From Anisakis pegreffii (lineage: Eukaryota > Nematoda > Chromadorea > Rhabditida > Anisakidae): 64,000 bases of DNA. Of the stretch, positions 14,004 to 28,300 are shown piece after piece. Position 1 is the stretch's first letter, and the number at the start of each line of letters is the position of its first letter. Location: positions 124,001 to 188,000 of the forward strand of contig JAPYMA010001077.1 of NCBI GenBank assembly GCA_035041965.1, in the 5' to 3' direction. A model generated the notes under the pieces. That model was not told the origin of the DNA, searched no databases, and saw only the letters and a program-made list of their open reading frames with translations. The translations under genes were made by a program, and so were the position numbers.

Positions 14004-14980
14004 AGAGTTATTCAGTGATCTGTCGTGTAACATTTCAAGAAGATGAGCAGATACTGAAATGCTCATTAATCAATAATTAAAAAGATTACTGTGAAAAACA
14101 ATAAGGATTCTCGAGACAACAACAACAAATAAGTACCAACAAATACGACTGATCAATATTTTCAAGTGTCTCATTTCAAACAGCGATTGAGGGAAAGGTA
14201 TGAAACGAAATAATCAGATATATTCATTTGATTAGTCAGCGGGATAATGAGCAATCGCGAAAAAGATTGCATTGAATGAGATGACTGTAAACCGCTATCT
14301 GAGCGTACAACAGGAACCTCACTGAGTACAACATAACAGCGTTGAGCTTTCGATGATCTTATGCTGTTTTTATTGTTGAACTGATCGATGAATGGCTGTA
14401 TGGATGAACTGTGATGCATGATGACGAGAAATTGGCGTTCGTCATAACAAGGTATATAAACACCACACAATAACAATACCATATATTTGTGCGCATATCA
14501 TCTACACAGCCACATATAACGCTAAAGCTAGAGGTAGAGATAGGGTATATCCTCCGCCAATTTCGTATCCCACATATCACATCACAATCTCATCAGCATT
14601 ATACTCATGAAGTCAGTTATATTGTTACGAGCGATAGATATGCTATCCTATTCTTTTTCTCTGTAATGGAATAGAACTGGGCAACGACAACGATATCCTA
14701 CCACAAAAGAGATAGTTATTATTGCTGAGAGCTTAGAGATGAGACGACGTGATGATGGATATGGGCAGAAGATTGATATATTATACGGAGATAAGTGGAA
14801 CAATAAGACGAGATATCATGAGAGACAACGTTATTATCATTAGTTGATTTAACGGGGTTAGGTTAAAAGGCGGAGTATTAGGAATAGTTGATGTGCAGAC
14901 GGACGATTTGCTTAGTATATGATTAGGTCATGTTTTGTTTTGTTTATGAAGAGAGAAAGAAGAGTGAGAAGAAGATATTG

Positions 14981-15056
14981 GCGAGGGCACGAGGACGGCA
15001 TGCATGACACGGGGGCACGGGGTCGGGGCTAGCGTCCCTCTCCACTGAGTTAGCGC
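14981..15056. other. GC-rich patch with GGGCACG direct repeats
   Basis: The most GC-rich stretch of the window, containing GGGCACGAGG and GGGCACGGGG copies about 25 nt apart. Read on the minus strand it is open after a possible acceptor (CTAACTCAG) and Pro-rich (GTLAPTPCPRV...LVPSPISSS). That would suit the Pro-rich middle of a ZMIZ protein, but no good donor follows and the phase does not fit exon 4 directly. Confidence 0.3.
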
Positions 15057-18000
15057 GTTTGTTTATTTTGTGTCGGTGTCGGACAACCTATCTGCTTTGG
15101 TCTGACAATGAGATGATTTGCAAGGATTTGCAATGATTTGAAGTGAATCGATATTGATGTGAAAATGTTAGGAAATGACCAGATACTACTCATTTTTATT
15201 TTCTCGTACCTATGTATATCTTTCAACGATTACTGGATATCCTCCATCTGTTGCCGTAGATGATCATAATGTATCGGTTATCAGCAGTGGTTGAAGGCAT
15301 GGTTAGCTTATGATTTGACCGACTGACTGACTGACTTATGTATGTTTATGTGCAAAGTTGCAAGCAGACGATCGCGGCACCACATCACCTCACTATGATC
15401 ATTGTGGCGGAGATTAAGTGGCATATATCAGTTTTAGTGGTATTGGGATTTGCTCGAATGTTTCACTGAATGAATTAATTTCTGTGGATGATTTTCATTG
15501 AAACACATCAACTACAGACACAGACAAGATATATGTTTATCTTGCTAACATAATACTTGTGCTTATGTCTATGCTGTTCTTGCTGCGTGCATATTTCTAG
15601 CATTACTTATCGCTAGCTATCTGAGAGACTCAACGACTGATCATCGCACCACCGTTTGGTCAGAGTCAAAAGCCGTATGGGCGAAGCAAGCAAGCAATCA
15701 ACTGTGAAAGAAGTAGGGCTAAGTAAAGCTTTTCATTATTCAATAATATCACAATAAAGCATTTCATTCACTAACAATGTGATGTAATATTACCAAACCC
15801 CATAACACTTATCTGTGGGCACAACAACGGATCTATTCAATCGCTTCAACGCGAGAGCTATATCTGCCAAGTGAGTGATTAAGTAGTGAATGTAAACATC
15901 TCAAATGAAACTATGCAAGTTAATCAAAAAGCAAATCAAATCACTATGTTTGTTTGTTGTATTTAGGTGAGTGAACTAATGAAGACAGAATCATCGTGGC
16001 TGTTATTGTTGTTATCTTGTTAAACCACTGTTGGTGTTTTTCGTTACACGATAAAATAACATTCATTTATCACACATTCACTGAAACAAACTGAATTAAG
16101 TTTAGGTGATTAAGTACAGCTGTGACCTCATGTATCCTTATAGTTTCCTAAGAGTAAGAGTTAATAAAAGTGTTCTTCAAAGTAACCATAGTGATTTTAT
16201 CGTTATGTTCAGTTAGTAATTGCACTTGTTCATTTACTCACAATCAATCAGTGCATTTATATTTAGTAGTAAGCTACTGAAATGAATGACTGTCGAATAT
16301 TAGGAGACTGAAGTCAAATGAAGAGAATCAACGAAGTTGATGATGATGAAAGTAGATCGTTATTTCTTCGATTCAGTTCGTTCGTTCTGCCTTCCTTCAT
16401 TATTCATTTTCTCCGTAACACAACACTCGTTTCAGTTATAAAATATCCTTTGAACATCATTCATTACGTTATAAGAAATAAGTGAACAAAACAACCAAAA
16501 ACTAACGGCTCCATAACTGCAAACTACAAATTACTTTTATAATATCAATTCACTCAACTCCTGCATACACACAAATTAGTATGTACAACATACATACACG
16601 AAAATGAGTGGTGTATTCAGTGTTTCAATTATTTTCTTCTCGTGCAGTTCAACTAATCCTCCCTTCACCACCAACAACAACATTATCAACACGGTTATTC
16701 AATTGTAAACTTTTGTTTGCGTCATCGAAAGCATCATAAAAGTCACAACAACTTCATGTCGCAAAACCTCAAACGAAAACAAATGAAAATTGTGATTGCA
16801 GTGTAAATTTCATTGCGATTGTGTGCTGAAACATTCATTCATTGTATTTTGAGTCCGATGTAAATTTTAACGTGGATTTTGATTTACACTCTAATTCTGA
16901 CAAAATCTGTGTTATGTTATATTGGTCGTTTCGTTTGTGTTTGTGTTCTGAGTGCATTCAATGCACGTGCATGGAAGAAGTATTATGGCTGACAGAAAAT
17001 CTTTGTGTTTCGTCGATTCGTTGAAAATAAAATTCATACAAGTGAAAGCAACCAACCAAACAGCTAAGCAGTCTTCAAGCGTCAGGCAATGAACCATCCA
17101 CCAAGGCACGCTACTATCGAGAAATCAAAATGCCAATACCCTTCGCTTTCTTTTCCCTTTTTCAATAAAATTTTTTCCTCTATCACTTTTCATTTCTTCA
17201 TTTTTCACTTCGAATCTCGATAAATTCATTTGAAAAGAAAACATGAAAATTACTCCCTTCCATTTCGAAGTAACAAACTACACAAACGAACGCACAACAA
17301 ACTAAGCATCACCATAAGCTGTTCTTTTCATACACATCAACTCGAATCAACCAATTCCATAACACCAAGCATATCATCACTATCCTCCTAATGCATCTTC
17401 ATATTTTCCTGCCATTCATTTCTTCATTTGCTCACTTCAAAGTGAATTCATCAGAATTTTCAGAATTCACCACTGAACTTTTGTTGTTTACTGACTGCTG
17501 ATGCTTGTATGCTTTTAACAATTAGAATTATCAGTCACGAACTATAATACATCAGTTGGAGTGCAATATAATAAGAGGAAAAAGTTCAATGTGAATTGAA
17601 CAAACCTGGATCAGATTTGAATTGTTTTGTATATGAAGAAGGTATTGAGTGAAAGTGATGTGTTGTTATTGTTCATTCACTAGAGAGGAAAGATGCTGGA
17701 CACATCAACAAAAAAATGTGAACTCGCGCTCATTCTTGAGCGGTAATTCTCGAATGATGTTATGACGATTGTGTTTGTGATGATTTGATAATGATCTTGA
17801 CTGATCAACAACCATAGAAACATATTTGCCTCTGATACAGCAACCTACACATTGATTGTCAACAGATAAATTCATAATTGTTCGCATTATTTGCCCAGTT
17901 GTGTCGTTTACCTTCTCAAGCAGTTATGCATCCACACAAATCATCTTAATATGCAGATTATATGATCAAGTTGTTTTGCAACACACATTTGTCTCACCTA

Positions 18001-21000
18001 ATAACACACATAATAAATGACCATATCGAAACAACTACTAGACATGCAAAAGTGGATGAATGTTTATCGCATGGAATGAATGGATCGTCCAATTTGTAGG
18101 ATTTGTCTATCAAAATTCAATTCATATTTACCTTCTTCAGGTTCAGAATGCATAGAGGAACACGGAACAGACAAAGCAAGCAAGCACTGCGGGACCAGTT
18201 TTCTGCAGTTGCGTACGAATCAACAACAATTCTATAATATCAGCGACATATTCTGTCTTTTCGCTTTCCCTCTTTCATTCGATTAGTTGCAAACGAAAGT
18301 TGCAATAAAGATCACATTATTGCATCACCAGCTTCATCATCACACTACTATATCATGATTACGAAGATTTTCTTCATCAGCATAGAAGTCAAGCTGTGGA
18401 GAGCTTCTGCAGGCACCATTCGGAACGCAGTTGTAAAATGTTGTAAAATGAAACACTGACGGCACTAGTGGAAGTTGCAAACGAAGTGGTAAAAACAGAT
18501 CAAGCAGGCAGTATCCTTGAAATGAACAGTTTCTAGATCCACTTACAATGGATCAGCAAGCCACCAATACATCGCCTTCGGATTCCTCTAGCTCGAGGAA
18601 AAGTTTTCCAACCCGATCACTTGCAATCTTTCGAGTTCAGGATAAGATCACTTATGTTAACAGAAGCACTTGTTTGATAATGAGACTCAAACTTTTACGA
18701 GTGATTCGATATGGTAACAGGCAATCTGCAGTTATGATGTTCAAACATAATAGTAAAAATGACCCGATCAATTTGGTATACCGTGTAAAACATAAAATGA
18801 ATTTATCGGGTGCAGAGGGAATTTATACGATGCCAATTTGACAGTTTCATAGAGGTTTGAGGGAGAAAGGTCAAAGTAATTGTTTATTTATGCAATATGC
18901 TTTATTTCTCTACTGTAGTCAAAATGATTTCCAAATCAGTCTATCCGTTCGTCTTTCTTTCATCAAAACTTCTGCACAACAATCAAGTCGCCTTAGGAGG
19001 ATGTTTTCATCTCGTTTCATCGAGCAATCCCATCGGTTCATGCAAACATAGATGTTTCTTATTCCTCCGATAATTCGGAACGGACGACAATAAAGTAGCA
19101 TTGATTCCTCTTGATATGCTTAGCCACTTACTCGTGCGTTTATATCGTTGAGTGTTCGAATTCTGTCGAACTGATTGCCTTACGAAAGCTTAGTTCGTTG
19201 GTATCGTGTCACTGTGATTTGAAAAGAATACGATGAGGTGCAAGAACTGAGGATAGAAGAACAATTTATAAAACAACCACTAGTACTCTAACATAATAAT
19301 AACAGAAACAATTCGAAATCTTACCCTATGAAATAGTGATCGTCGCATAATACGCATATCTATATGTATTTATTTATCATTTCTTCTTCATTATTCATCG
19401 ACCAGCAACACTCTCTGATACTTATTCACTCACTGTTCATTCACTTTCATTCAGTTCATCTGCATGTTACCTGATTTCGCTGCTGCTGTCACAATGGGGA
19501 GAATATCGGACAAGTAAACGTGTTCATTGCTCGACGAATATCTTAATGGCTGGGTGTTGCATTCAACTGAGGATTTGGAAATTAACTTGTTTGAAGGAAA
19601 AAACTGCGGATAAACTTGAAACCATAACGGTAATTGGTGATAAATGAAATTTTTTGTTGTTTTCAAAAAATATCTTTCAGAGAGAATCGCCAGGAAAAAT
19701 CAAATCAGTGTATTTTCAGAAGTTGCATTGCTTGATGTTGTTTTGCAGCAAGGTGGAGGATTGTTGTTGAGTTTTGATAGGTTTTGATGAGTAGATCATA
19801 TCAACACAAAGGGTATACTGAGACTGAAAAAGACACAAAAGACATTGAGGTCATCTACCACATTCGCAATTGTTCGTATATGGTCGTGCATGAGAGCAAT
19901 ATGTTAGTATGTCTAAACAAAATACATTTTTCGAAAAGGTGAACATCAACAGTTCATTGAAAATTAGATGACGGTGATGAAAATGGAAACGAATAGACGT
20001 ACAATAAACGTGTGACAAATTAAGACAGATCGGTGAAAGAACGGACGATTAAGTTAAGAATTCGAATTAATGCTGAAGTAAATACACGCGAACGTGTGGT
20101 TGACTCGTAAGTCACAGTCAAATGAATGAACAATTGATGGAATGAGGGAAGGGTGCATAGAGAAAATAAGATGGAAATGCGATAAAACGACGGTAATGAA
20201 TGAGCTTTTTGAACGGTGACGAGCTATTTTCATACATTCATTCATATTCATCATGCATATTGTGATGATTTTGCATGTGATAGATAGGTAATATAAAGAT
20301 TCAACAGAGTTGTCCTCGTTTGTCCTTAGAATTTGTTGACTGAATGATTGCTGTGTTGGTCGGATTTTCTTAGAACATAGATAGATTATATTATATTCTA
20401 TTATATTTACCGAAGACAAATAAGAGTGGAAGCAAATGCAGGGTACGAAAACGAATGAGGCAGTCAAGCAGCGAAACAAGCAGCGAAACAAATAGCCTTG
20501 ACTTCTTTTCAGCTACTCTTTCGAATATCAGAACAACTCAATTTCATTGATCTATTGCTTTCAAATTCAATCTCATCTATTAACAACTGAAGAGATGAAC
20601 GAATGAACTTAAATGAACAAACATTAATATAACGCATCCATTATAGGAACTCTTCCTCCTTTCATTTTCATTCATCAACTAAATATTTTTGAAATGATTC
20701 GATGAATTAATCATTCTTCAAATCATTCACCCTCGATTGGTGCCCGGTCAAAAGGTGATAATCACTATTAAAGAGATACTCATTCTGTTGATGGCTAAAT
20801 AAACAAACGACTAAAAGTTAATCCATAGGTGAGCTTTGATTCACTGGAACGAGCGAGTCGCATATAATAGACAAGTTCATCATCTACACTATAACACTTC
20901 ACCATGAAACAACGTTAACACCAGATGTTGGCTTAACAGCTCTGTGAAAAAACACTAGAAGCATCTTCATTAGATGTTCTTCATTAAATCCAAAATTCAG

Positions 21001-24000
21001 TTTTAATTGGCGCATTCATGAGATTTCCTCACACTTACTCTCTGGGGATTCGGTGATTCGGTTTCCGCCGTCTTTAAGCCGGCTGGCAATGTCATCTTTT
21101 CTCAAATCAGTGGAAATTTACAACAATCGCATTTAGGAAAAAATTCTTTGCTCTTCTCCGTCTGAAAATACGCATACTTGAAACACTGTTGCAATTGGTT
21201 CAAAGTATCATAATGGCTACCCATCTTCTCGAAACTTATCGTCTCCAAGTAACTGCTCATTCGCACACTCATCGCCCGTTCCCCTCACTACGGAACAAAC
21301 GTTTATTCGGTTACTTCCTTACGCCATGTTCCGTTCAAGTGGCTTATTGCCACCAAGCAACATTCAATCACCACGAAAAGGCTATTTCAAAAAAAAACAT
21401 AAGTGCAATTGCAAAAAAAAAACACTCGATCATTCAACACGTCTGTGGCCACATCGAAGAGGAAAGAGGAGGTTCAGTGGTTCACCTTGAGCGACAAAAA
21501 AATGGCAAAAAAGATGCTAATCCTCATCGTTGATTCGTTTCATCGTTCATTCAATGCATATGTTCAATGAAATCGAACAATAATGCATTGAAATGTGTTT
21601 AATTTCATGAAGTATAATAACAACAACAAGAAGAACACGACGGCAAACAATGGAAAACATACAGAAACAGGCTTTTTATTTCACTTGTTCCTATAGCATT
21701 ATTAAAAATACGTCGTAATGTGTTCATCCGTTGGTTCGTTCAACGAAAATGTCTGCCTTTGAGAAAAAAAAGAAGAAAAAGAATTTGAATGAGAACTGCC
21801 AAAAGTCTGGCAAGTTTTTGTTGTTCGATCGAACGCACCACACCAAACAAAACACAAACCAAACACAACACACCGCTAAACGATATAAATTAAGCAAAAC
21901 GAAAATGATAATGAAGTGCAGTGGAAATAGAAGAAAACATTCAAAGAAAATTTTGGGAAATATCATTCGACGGAGAGATTCGGCGTCGAATTAAAATTCA
22001 TTTCTGCTGAATGCATTCAATAGCCGCCGCATCAGCAGTCAGTGAATATTCTACGAAGCGCATCCGCTTGAATTTCCAAGGAAAACAATAAAATTGAATA
22101 AAAGCATCATCACTAATCAATACTACAATCACCACAAATCGTGACAGTAACAAATTGTCCGATAAGTTACAATTACTTCAAACTGTTAAAAATACTTCAA
22201 AGTAACGCCAATTCAAGTTGATATATTTGACTGCTTGCATAAATGAGCGATTGGCAATTCATGAGAAAATTCAGACTGAACTCAACCATTTGAAGTACTG
22301 GGACTGCACATCCGCAGACTCGAATGAAGCACAAGACAAAAGTGAAGGTATTTGAAGGTACGAATCTTTATTTTGTAGTAAGATAGTCACGAGATCATTT
22401 GAATATTGATCTGATTGAAACGACTGAATGAAATTAATCAATCATAAGTAAATATTCGGTGAAATCTGAGAGTGAGCAAAATCGAGGCAAGAAAGATGAG
22501 ACAAGACAGAAAAGCAAGGAGGAAGCGAGGCACCAGTCAAGTTGTTGGGCTTAAAGCTAGTGAGAGTCGAGTGTCTATTGTTAGTGCAGAGGAAATATTG
22601 GCTGAAGAAACAGCACCATGGTTAATGATTCCAGATTACATGCAATTCAATTTATCGCTCACCGTTCAAATTTTTTGCCGGCTAAGAAAAAATCGAAAAT
22701 ATAATGTTGCCAAAAATATTCGAGACGAAAACATCGTTAGCTCGTATCACTGTGTATAATAACAATTCAACAATACCGCTTTCCTTGAATCACTAACAAT
22801 AAATGAATTTTATATGCTCTTCAATCAACATATATTCGGTCAAGCAACACCTAAAGAATGTTGTTGGAATAAAGATTTGCTTTAAACTTCATATGCGCTT
22901 TAATTAACCTCACAAACATCGTCAACGTGATCTTTGCATCATATCAGTCTGTTTATACTCAAATTTATAACAAGAGCAAGTTTTAGGACACTGCTAAGCT
23001 AAATATTCCAGCATTTATCGCATCACTGATTGTGAGCCAAAAACATATCCATACGCAGTAAGGCATATAAGACGCACTAAATTTGAACCGCAAGTTCCTA
23101 TCGTCCACAACAGTTAAATATCATTTGACTTTTTTTTTCGCGTTTATTTTGTAATAACCCTGTTTTATGTATCGAACACAAAACATTGATAAGATACAAA
23201 CACAAAAGGGAGGAGATCCTCCAAATGAGATTTACGGAAGTTAAGTTTCATCATCTGAATCGATAGTGCATGATATTCGTGTACATCTTATTCATATTCA
23301 GCTAAGTACAGATTTAAATGTTGATTTCACCTATCACTTTGGTGTCCCTCACGAATCGTCTCTTTCGCGCTCTGTCGTGACAATTTTTTCTTATCATTAC
23401 TCAAAACCATTTCCGTCACCCATCGTACGACTGCGGTTTTTTTATTTCACCAATCACTTTATGCGGTGTAAAATCGCTCGCAACCCCAATCATAACCTAT
23501 CACTTTCACACCCTTCCTGCACAATCTTAAGTGGCTGTTAAGTATTCAACCATTGCACATCTCAATACTCTTTGCATTAGCAGTATACCGCCACACATAC
23601 CACGCGTGTGTTATAAACTTTCAACTCGCAACAACAAACTGGAAACTTCAACATACAACCCAAACACTTCAGCAAAAAGCAAACAAAACGGCTCGCGCAT
23701 CCTCTTCAACTCTTCAATCCCGAACTTATGACATGATCGCGATTTTGGATGGAACGATTAGTTGTTTGTTTCTAAACACGACAACAACTTCGACACAAGC
23801 GACGAGAATGTCTACTTTTCGTGCACTTTATCACTCATTTATTCTTGAGTTCTAGGTTCACGTCCTCAGTTAAAAATTTTGAAGTTCAAAAGAACAATTC
23901 ATATTACACTGATGTTATTGGGTTGGTGTATAACACTCTTCCGGAAAAGTGGACTTTCACCGGAACAATTCAATTTGAATAAAAGCGCACGAACTTACTA

Positions 24001-24463
24001 ACATCTATGACAGACAATAACTGCACTGGCAAGGGACATAAGGATATCATCATAGAATTGTATGAATGCCATCATGACACTAGCTAATAGATAAGCTTCG
24101 GCGAGTAACCACAAACACCTGAGAGATTTCTCCTCATAACGCACCAACCCGATACAGTTGATCTTCGAACCTTCGTAAATCGTTTGCGACATATTTGAGT
24201 GTAACCAGTGGTAATTAATTACAAACATATCAAATCATTAGGTCAAACTGAATCAAATCATTAGTTCCGTTGTAAATGCGGATATATGAAACGAATCAAT
24301 AAATGAGTGATTATATAAGGAAGCAAGCAGTCAAATAATCCCTGCAGATAAGTGTTCGGATAAAGAAAACTTTGAAACTGAGCAGCAACGAGAAAAGCAA
24401 ATGAGCAATAAAACTTTCAAAGACAATAAATCTCAGAAGCGCAAAACATCAAGCAAAACATAC
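15057..24463. other. No supported gene; possibly ZMIZ-like intron 4
   Basis: About 9.4 kb directly downstream of ZMIZ-like exon 4, so probably intronic at least in part. A GACT repeat lies near 15323-15336 and an 11-bp duplication near 18433-18454. Frames of up to 145 codons exist but show no splice-phase chain or homology. No SP-RING cysteine pattern was found on the minus strand. Confidence 0.45.
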
Positions 24464-25322
24464 CGTATGCCATCGTTAGCTGCAGATACACAAGTCGTCT
24501 CATATACGCCAATAGCGCCTTCGAAAGGAACTGCTCCAGAAGTCGATGAAGTAGGCGGTACGGGAAGTTGCGGGTTATTGTTTAATTTGTCGCTGTTTTT
24601 GCTGATGGCAGAAGGCAGATAACGAGGCATCGATTGGCAATTCTGATTCTGATAGTTCTGACAGCGATTTTGCTGCAGTTGATTTGGCATTCGCATCATT
24701 TGCTCGAGGTCACTGACCATAACTCCGTCAGTGGCTTGCACCCTCGAAGAAAGGTTTGCCGGCTGTTCTTGTGCGGGAATGATATTTATGCTGGCATTCC
24801 ATTCAGTGATACCTCCTCGTGATACAATGGTACTGTTGTTATTCAAGTATACCAATTTGGTATTACATTCACTAATATGGCTGATATGATTATCACTATT
24901 GATATCGTTAATGTTATTACTAATGCAGTCACCAGTTGTTCGATTAATCCCAACTGGATAAGATGTATTGTTTGTGTTATTGAATGTTGTCGTTGTTGAT
25001 GTCAACTGTAACTGTGTAGATGTATCCTCGTTCGTATTATTATTATTATTGCTATTACTATTATAAGCACTCTTCTTCTTATTATTATTAGCACGATTCG
25101 CTAATGTCGTGTTAAGACGTCGTTTATGCGTTGATTGTTTGACTGTTGCAGGAGCATTTGACGAAGATTGCTGGCTTTGTGATGTGATGACGAGGGAGGT
25201 GGCCGTACTACCACGAGCGATGGCCTTCCTCGTAGAATTTTGCTGTCGATGCTGCTGCGCTTGTGATGACGATGATGACCTTTTCTGTCGTTTCAACTCT
25301 CCATTCCAACGGCTTATTCGTG
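24464..25322 (-). CDS. ZMIZ-like exon 4, long Ser/Gln/Asn-rich exon
   Basis: 859 nt, open throughout; it is by far the longest open stretch in the window. The acceptor ATTTTCAG|CACGA adds two bases to the phase-1 codon of exon 3, giving ARISRWNGELKRQKR. This aligns with AALLSSWCEELGRLL of ZMIZ1 and ends the N-terminal domain. The rest is low complexity: a Ser/Gln-rich stretch, basic clusters (KRQKR, HKRR, NNNKKK) that could be nuclear localisation signals, a long Asn/Thr tract near 25010-25095 encoded by AAT/AAC triplets, then Gln/Asn- and Pro-rich sequence. The donor ATACG|GTATGT leaves phase 2, so the next exon must begin with the third base of a codon. Confidence 0.85.
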
Positions 25323-28300
25323 CTGAAAATAGCAACAACATCGATCACCACAACACAACTTAGCACCAATCTTCTAGTGTTGGTGCTACACTCATAACTA
25401 CAACCGCAATTATTCGTTAACCATAATATGTATATAACTGACTCACTCATTCACATAATCTATCCAAACATGACACATATTTATGTATAAATGTATAACA
25501 GGATAGTTATATGGATGATCAAATTATTGGCCTATCGAAATGGAAGCCTATTCTCTCCTTATTGGAGCTTGGTTATCCTTTTGGTGTTTATCCGTCACCC
25601 TTGCTGCTCTATCCTAAGTGTTCTAATCGCTCGTTCTCGCACTCAATCGATATCCCTCATTTACTCCTTATCTCATATTCCTGAACACTCGTATTTGGGA
25701 TGTGCCCCTTTTACCTTTCCTTTCCTTCTCATGCTTCTATGTGATATTTCATCGTTTACAATCCAATCTTGCTTCAGTTAGTGTACGTTTGTACTTCTTC
25801 TCTTCGCACCCAATAAACTCAATATATTCTCGTTCATCATGGGATTGAATTGGATCAACCGTGAATATGTATAGAGACAATAAAACAAACACACACACAC
25901 ACACCATATCAACAGAATATGACCAATGCAATAATTGTCACATTCGTCCAAATCAAGCAAACAAATGCATATTATGCATCTATGCATCTTATTGTGCTCA
26001 TATACGTAAATATGCTTGCGCTCTAAGTTCTATGGTTATGGAGGATTAGCGACTAAAAATAAGTATCCGCTTAGAAACAAACAAGTACATGAAGAGAGTA
26101 TTATATCTTATCCGTGAGCAGACAAGACAGAAGTGAGAAACTGAATGCAAGAGTCATGCGACATTATTTAGTGAACTGCTGAATTAGATTCGGATAAACA
26201 CATGCTCGGTACATCATCATATAGACATAAATGAAAGAATACACTTTCAGAGAAATCATCACTTATAAAGCCAAATGAGGGATATACTCGGGATTGTAAG
26301 AATGAATGATTTGAACGACAAAGCTGGAATGGTTTAGACATCAGGTCCTAAAAAAATAACCTCAGATGCGAAGCAGTTATGAAACTGAAGAGTAAAACGA
26401 GGTGAAAATGAGGGAAGCAGTGAGCATTAAACATCCTTATAATCATGAACAGTAATATTACTGAATAAGTGATAACGGTACGAGTTTTGCGATATATGAA
26501 TGCAGTTGGGTGAGAAAACATCAACAATCCTTCCATTTATGACGTGGTTATAGAATGACATACTAAATGAGGATGGAATAAAGCGAAATTGAACTTTTAG
26601 TTTTATTTTACCTTCGATCGAGTTGACCTGGCAATATGTATATGAAGAAAAACGCTTTCTAGTGCAGGGTTTGGAATGAGATGAACGACTGTGCAGATAC
26701 TGGAGATATCCAGAAATTTCGATGTTAATGAATGTGAGAATGAGATTAGCCAACTTTTTTGGAAGAATCACTGAAGCTGTAGAGCAATGGCTAAGGAAAA
26801 AGGATGATTAAAACTGTGCAATTGCAGAATGCACAAAAAATGAACTCACAATGTCTCTCATTGTTAACACAATGAGAGACATTTGAAGTCAACGCACTCA
26901 TTGTACTAGAATTACTTTTTTTGATTGAATCGTTGAGAACATATTCACGGAGAGCGAAAAGTTATTTGTCAGTCCGTTTAGAGACCGCGAGGAATACCGA
27001 ATAGAGCAACAAAAGGGCCTCGAATATGATAGCAATCAGTATGCAGATGCTCTGATGAGGTGCTTAACAGGTTACCTGTTGCTGTAACTGCATTGATTCC
27101 GATTGTTCTCAACCATGCACAGTCTCCTTATTTTCAACAACAACCTCAAACTGAGGCCTGTACTTCAGATTTTTTCAAACACTTCATACTCGTAATCCCC
27201 GTAAACTTTCGAAAACGTGCACTTTTAAAAGGTTTCAATTAGAAATTCTGATGTAGCTTTAGTGCAGTCTAGATTTCTGCTCATTTGCCTAATCGATCAA
27301 CAAGGAAAACGTTTCACTGACGCTCACAGAAAGTTTTTGTGGCAAACTGAAATGAATAAGCTAAAACTGATTGCTAATAGCAGCGAAATGCATTCATTCA
27401 TTTCATTTCATCCGTATTGATGTAATCTAAATGAAAGATCATTGATAAACAGAGATACTTGTTTCAGAAATCAACAGATATCGTTCGGATCATCAATCTT
27501 CTCTTGATCAATTGAACTGAATCATCTCACGATTCTACTCGTTGCACTACTCAATCAATGATGTTCGCTGTTCACCGCTTGCAGTTCAGAAGTCTTCTAA
27601 ATCGCTAATTTTTTCACATTCTAAACGAACAACGTCATATTCCACCCAAACAATGCTTGACGCTTAGTTTACCGATCCGGTGACGTCAGTTAATTATGAT
27701 GTCATGCTAATAGTTCTGCATCACATTTTCTTTGGTAAACACTGATGGGTTGTTCGGTTCTTTCATTTACCACCGGAAATGTTTCTCGACAAGAACAAGC
27801 TTCAACATTATCGAATTCGATTTCGAAACGAATACGGACACAACTACGCAGACGATAACGCTGCTTTTGAAAGTGTACTAATATCGATATGAATCGATGG
27901 ATATACCAAATTAACAAACTCGTTGAAACACCACGTCATAACGCTGACAACAACGAATATTTATTTCTCGGAATAGCGCCGACTACGACGAGCAATGAGA
28001 AGAAATCTGGGTGTTCAACGTAAGCAAAAAAATATTCATCCCAAAAATGTACAATTCAGCACTTCCTCAGCATACTTTTTTTTCCACCGAGGTATTGTGA
28101 GGATCCTCGAGTCTGATGAAAATTTCCACCGAAAAACATTAGCCATATCTAATATTCCCAGCTTTTCTACAGTACACATTCCAAACAAACAGGTAGCCTG
28201 AAGACGGAGTACATTGATGGCACAAATGTAGAGTGACAGACATGCAGACATGGGCAGGTAGAGCACGAATATTGGATACGGTATCGTGACTGTCTGCGTA

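Larger units (their letters stand above)
6827..14980. other. No supported gene
   Basis: AT-rich non-coding DNA with frequent GAATGAAT-type motifs. Contains the palindrome at 12567-12586, the (CAG)n at 7761 and the coding-like fragments at 9163-9680 and 13842-14003. Whether it is ZMIZ-like intron or intergenic is undetermined. Confidence 0.45.

Noticed and set aside
14171..14482. Ser-rich minus-strand frame whose acceptor (CATCACAG) would fit the phase after ZMIZ-like exon 4
   Set aside because: Phase fit alone is weak evidence; there is no similarity to ZMIZ proteins and it lies 10 kb away.
18080..18286. Plus-strand frame starting MDRPICRICLSKF, resembling a RING-CH start
   Set aside because: Only the first CxxC is present; the later zinc ligands are missing and no exon structure was seen.
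20054..20491. 145-codon open frame on the minus strand
   Set aside because: Composition looks random, with no splice or family support. Frames of this length are expected by chance in such AT-rich DNA.
21731..21994. Lys-rich plus-strand frame
   Set aside because: Driven by an A-rich tract; the opposite strand is Phe-rich for the same reason.
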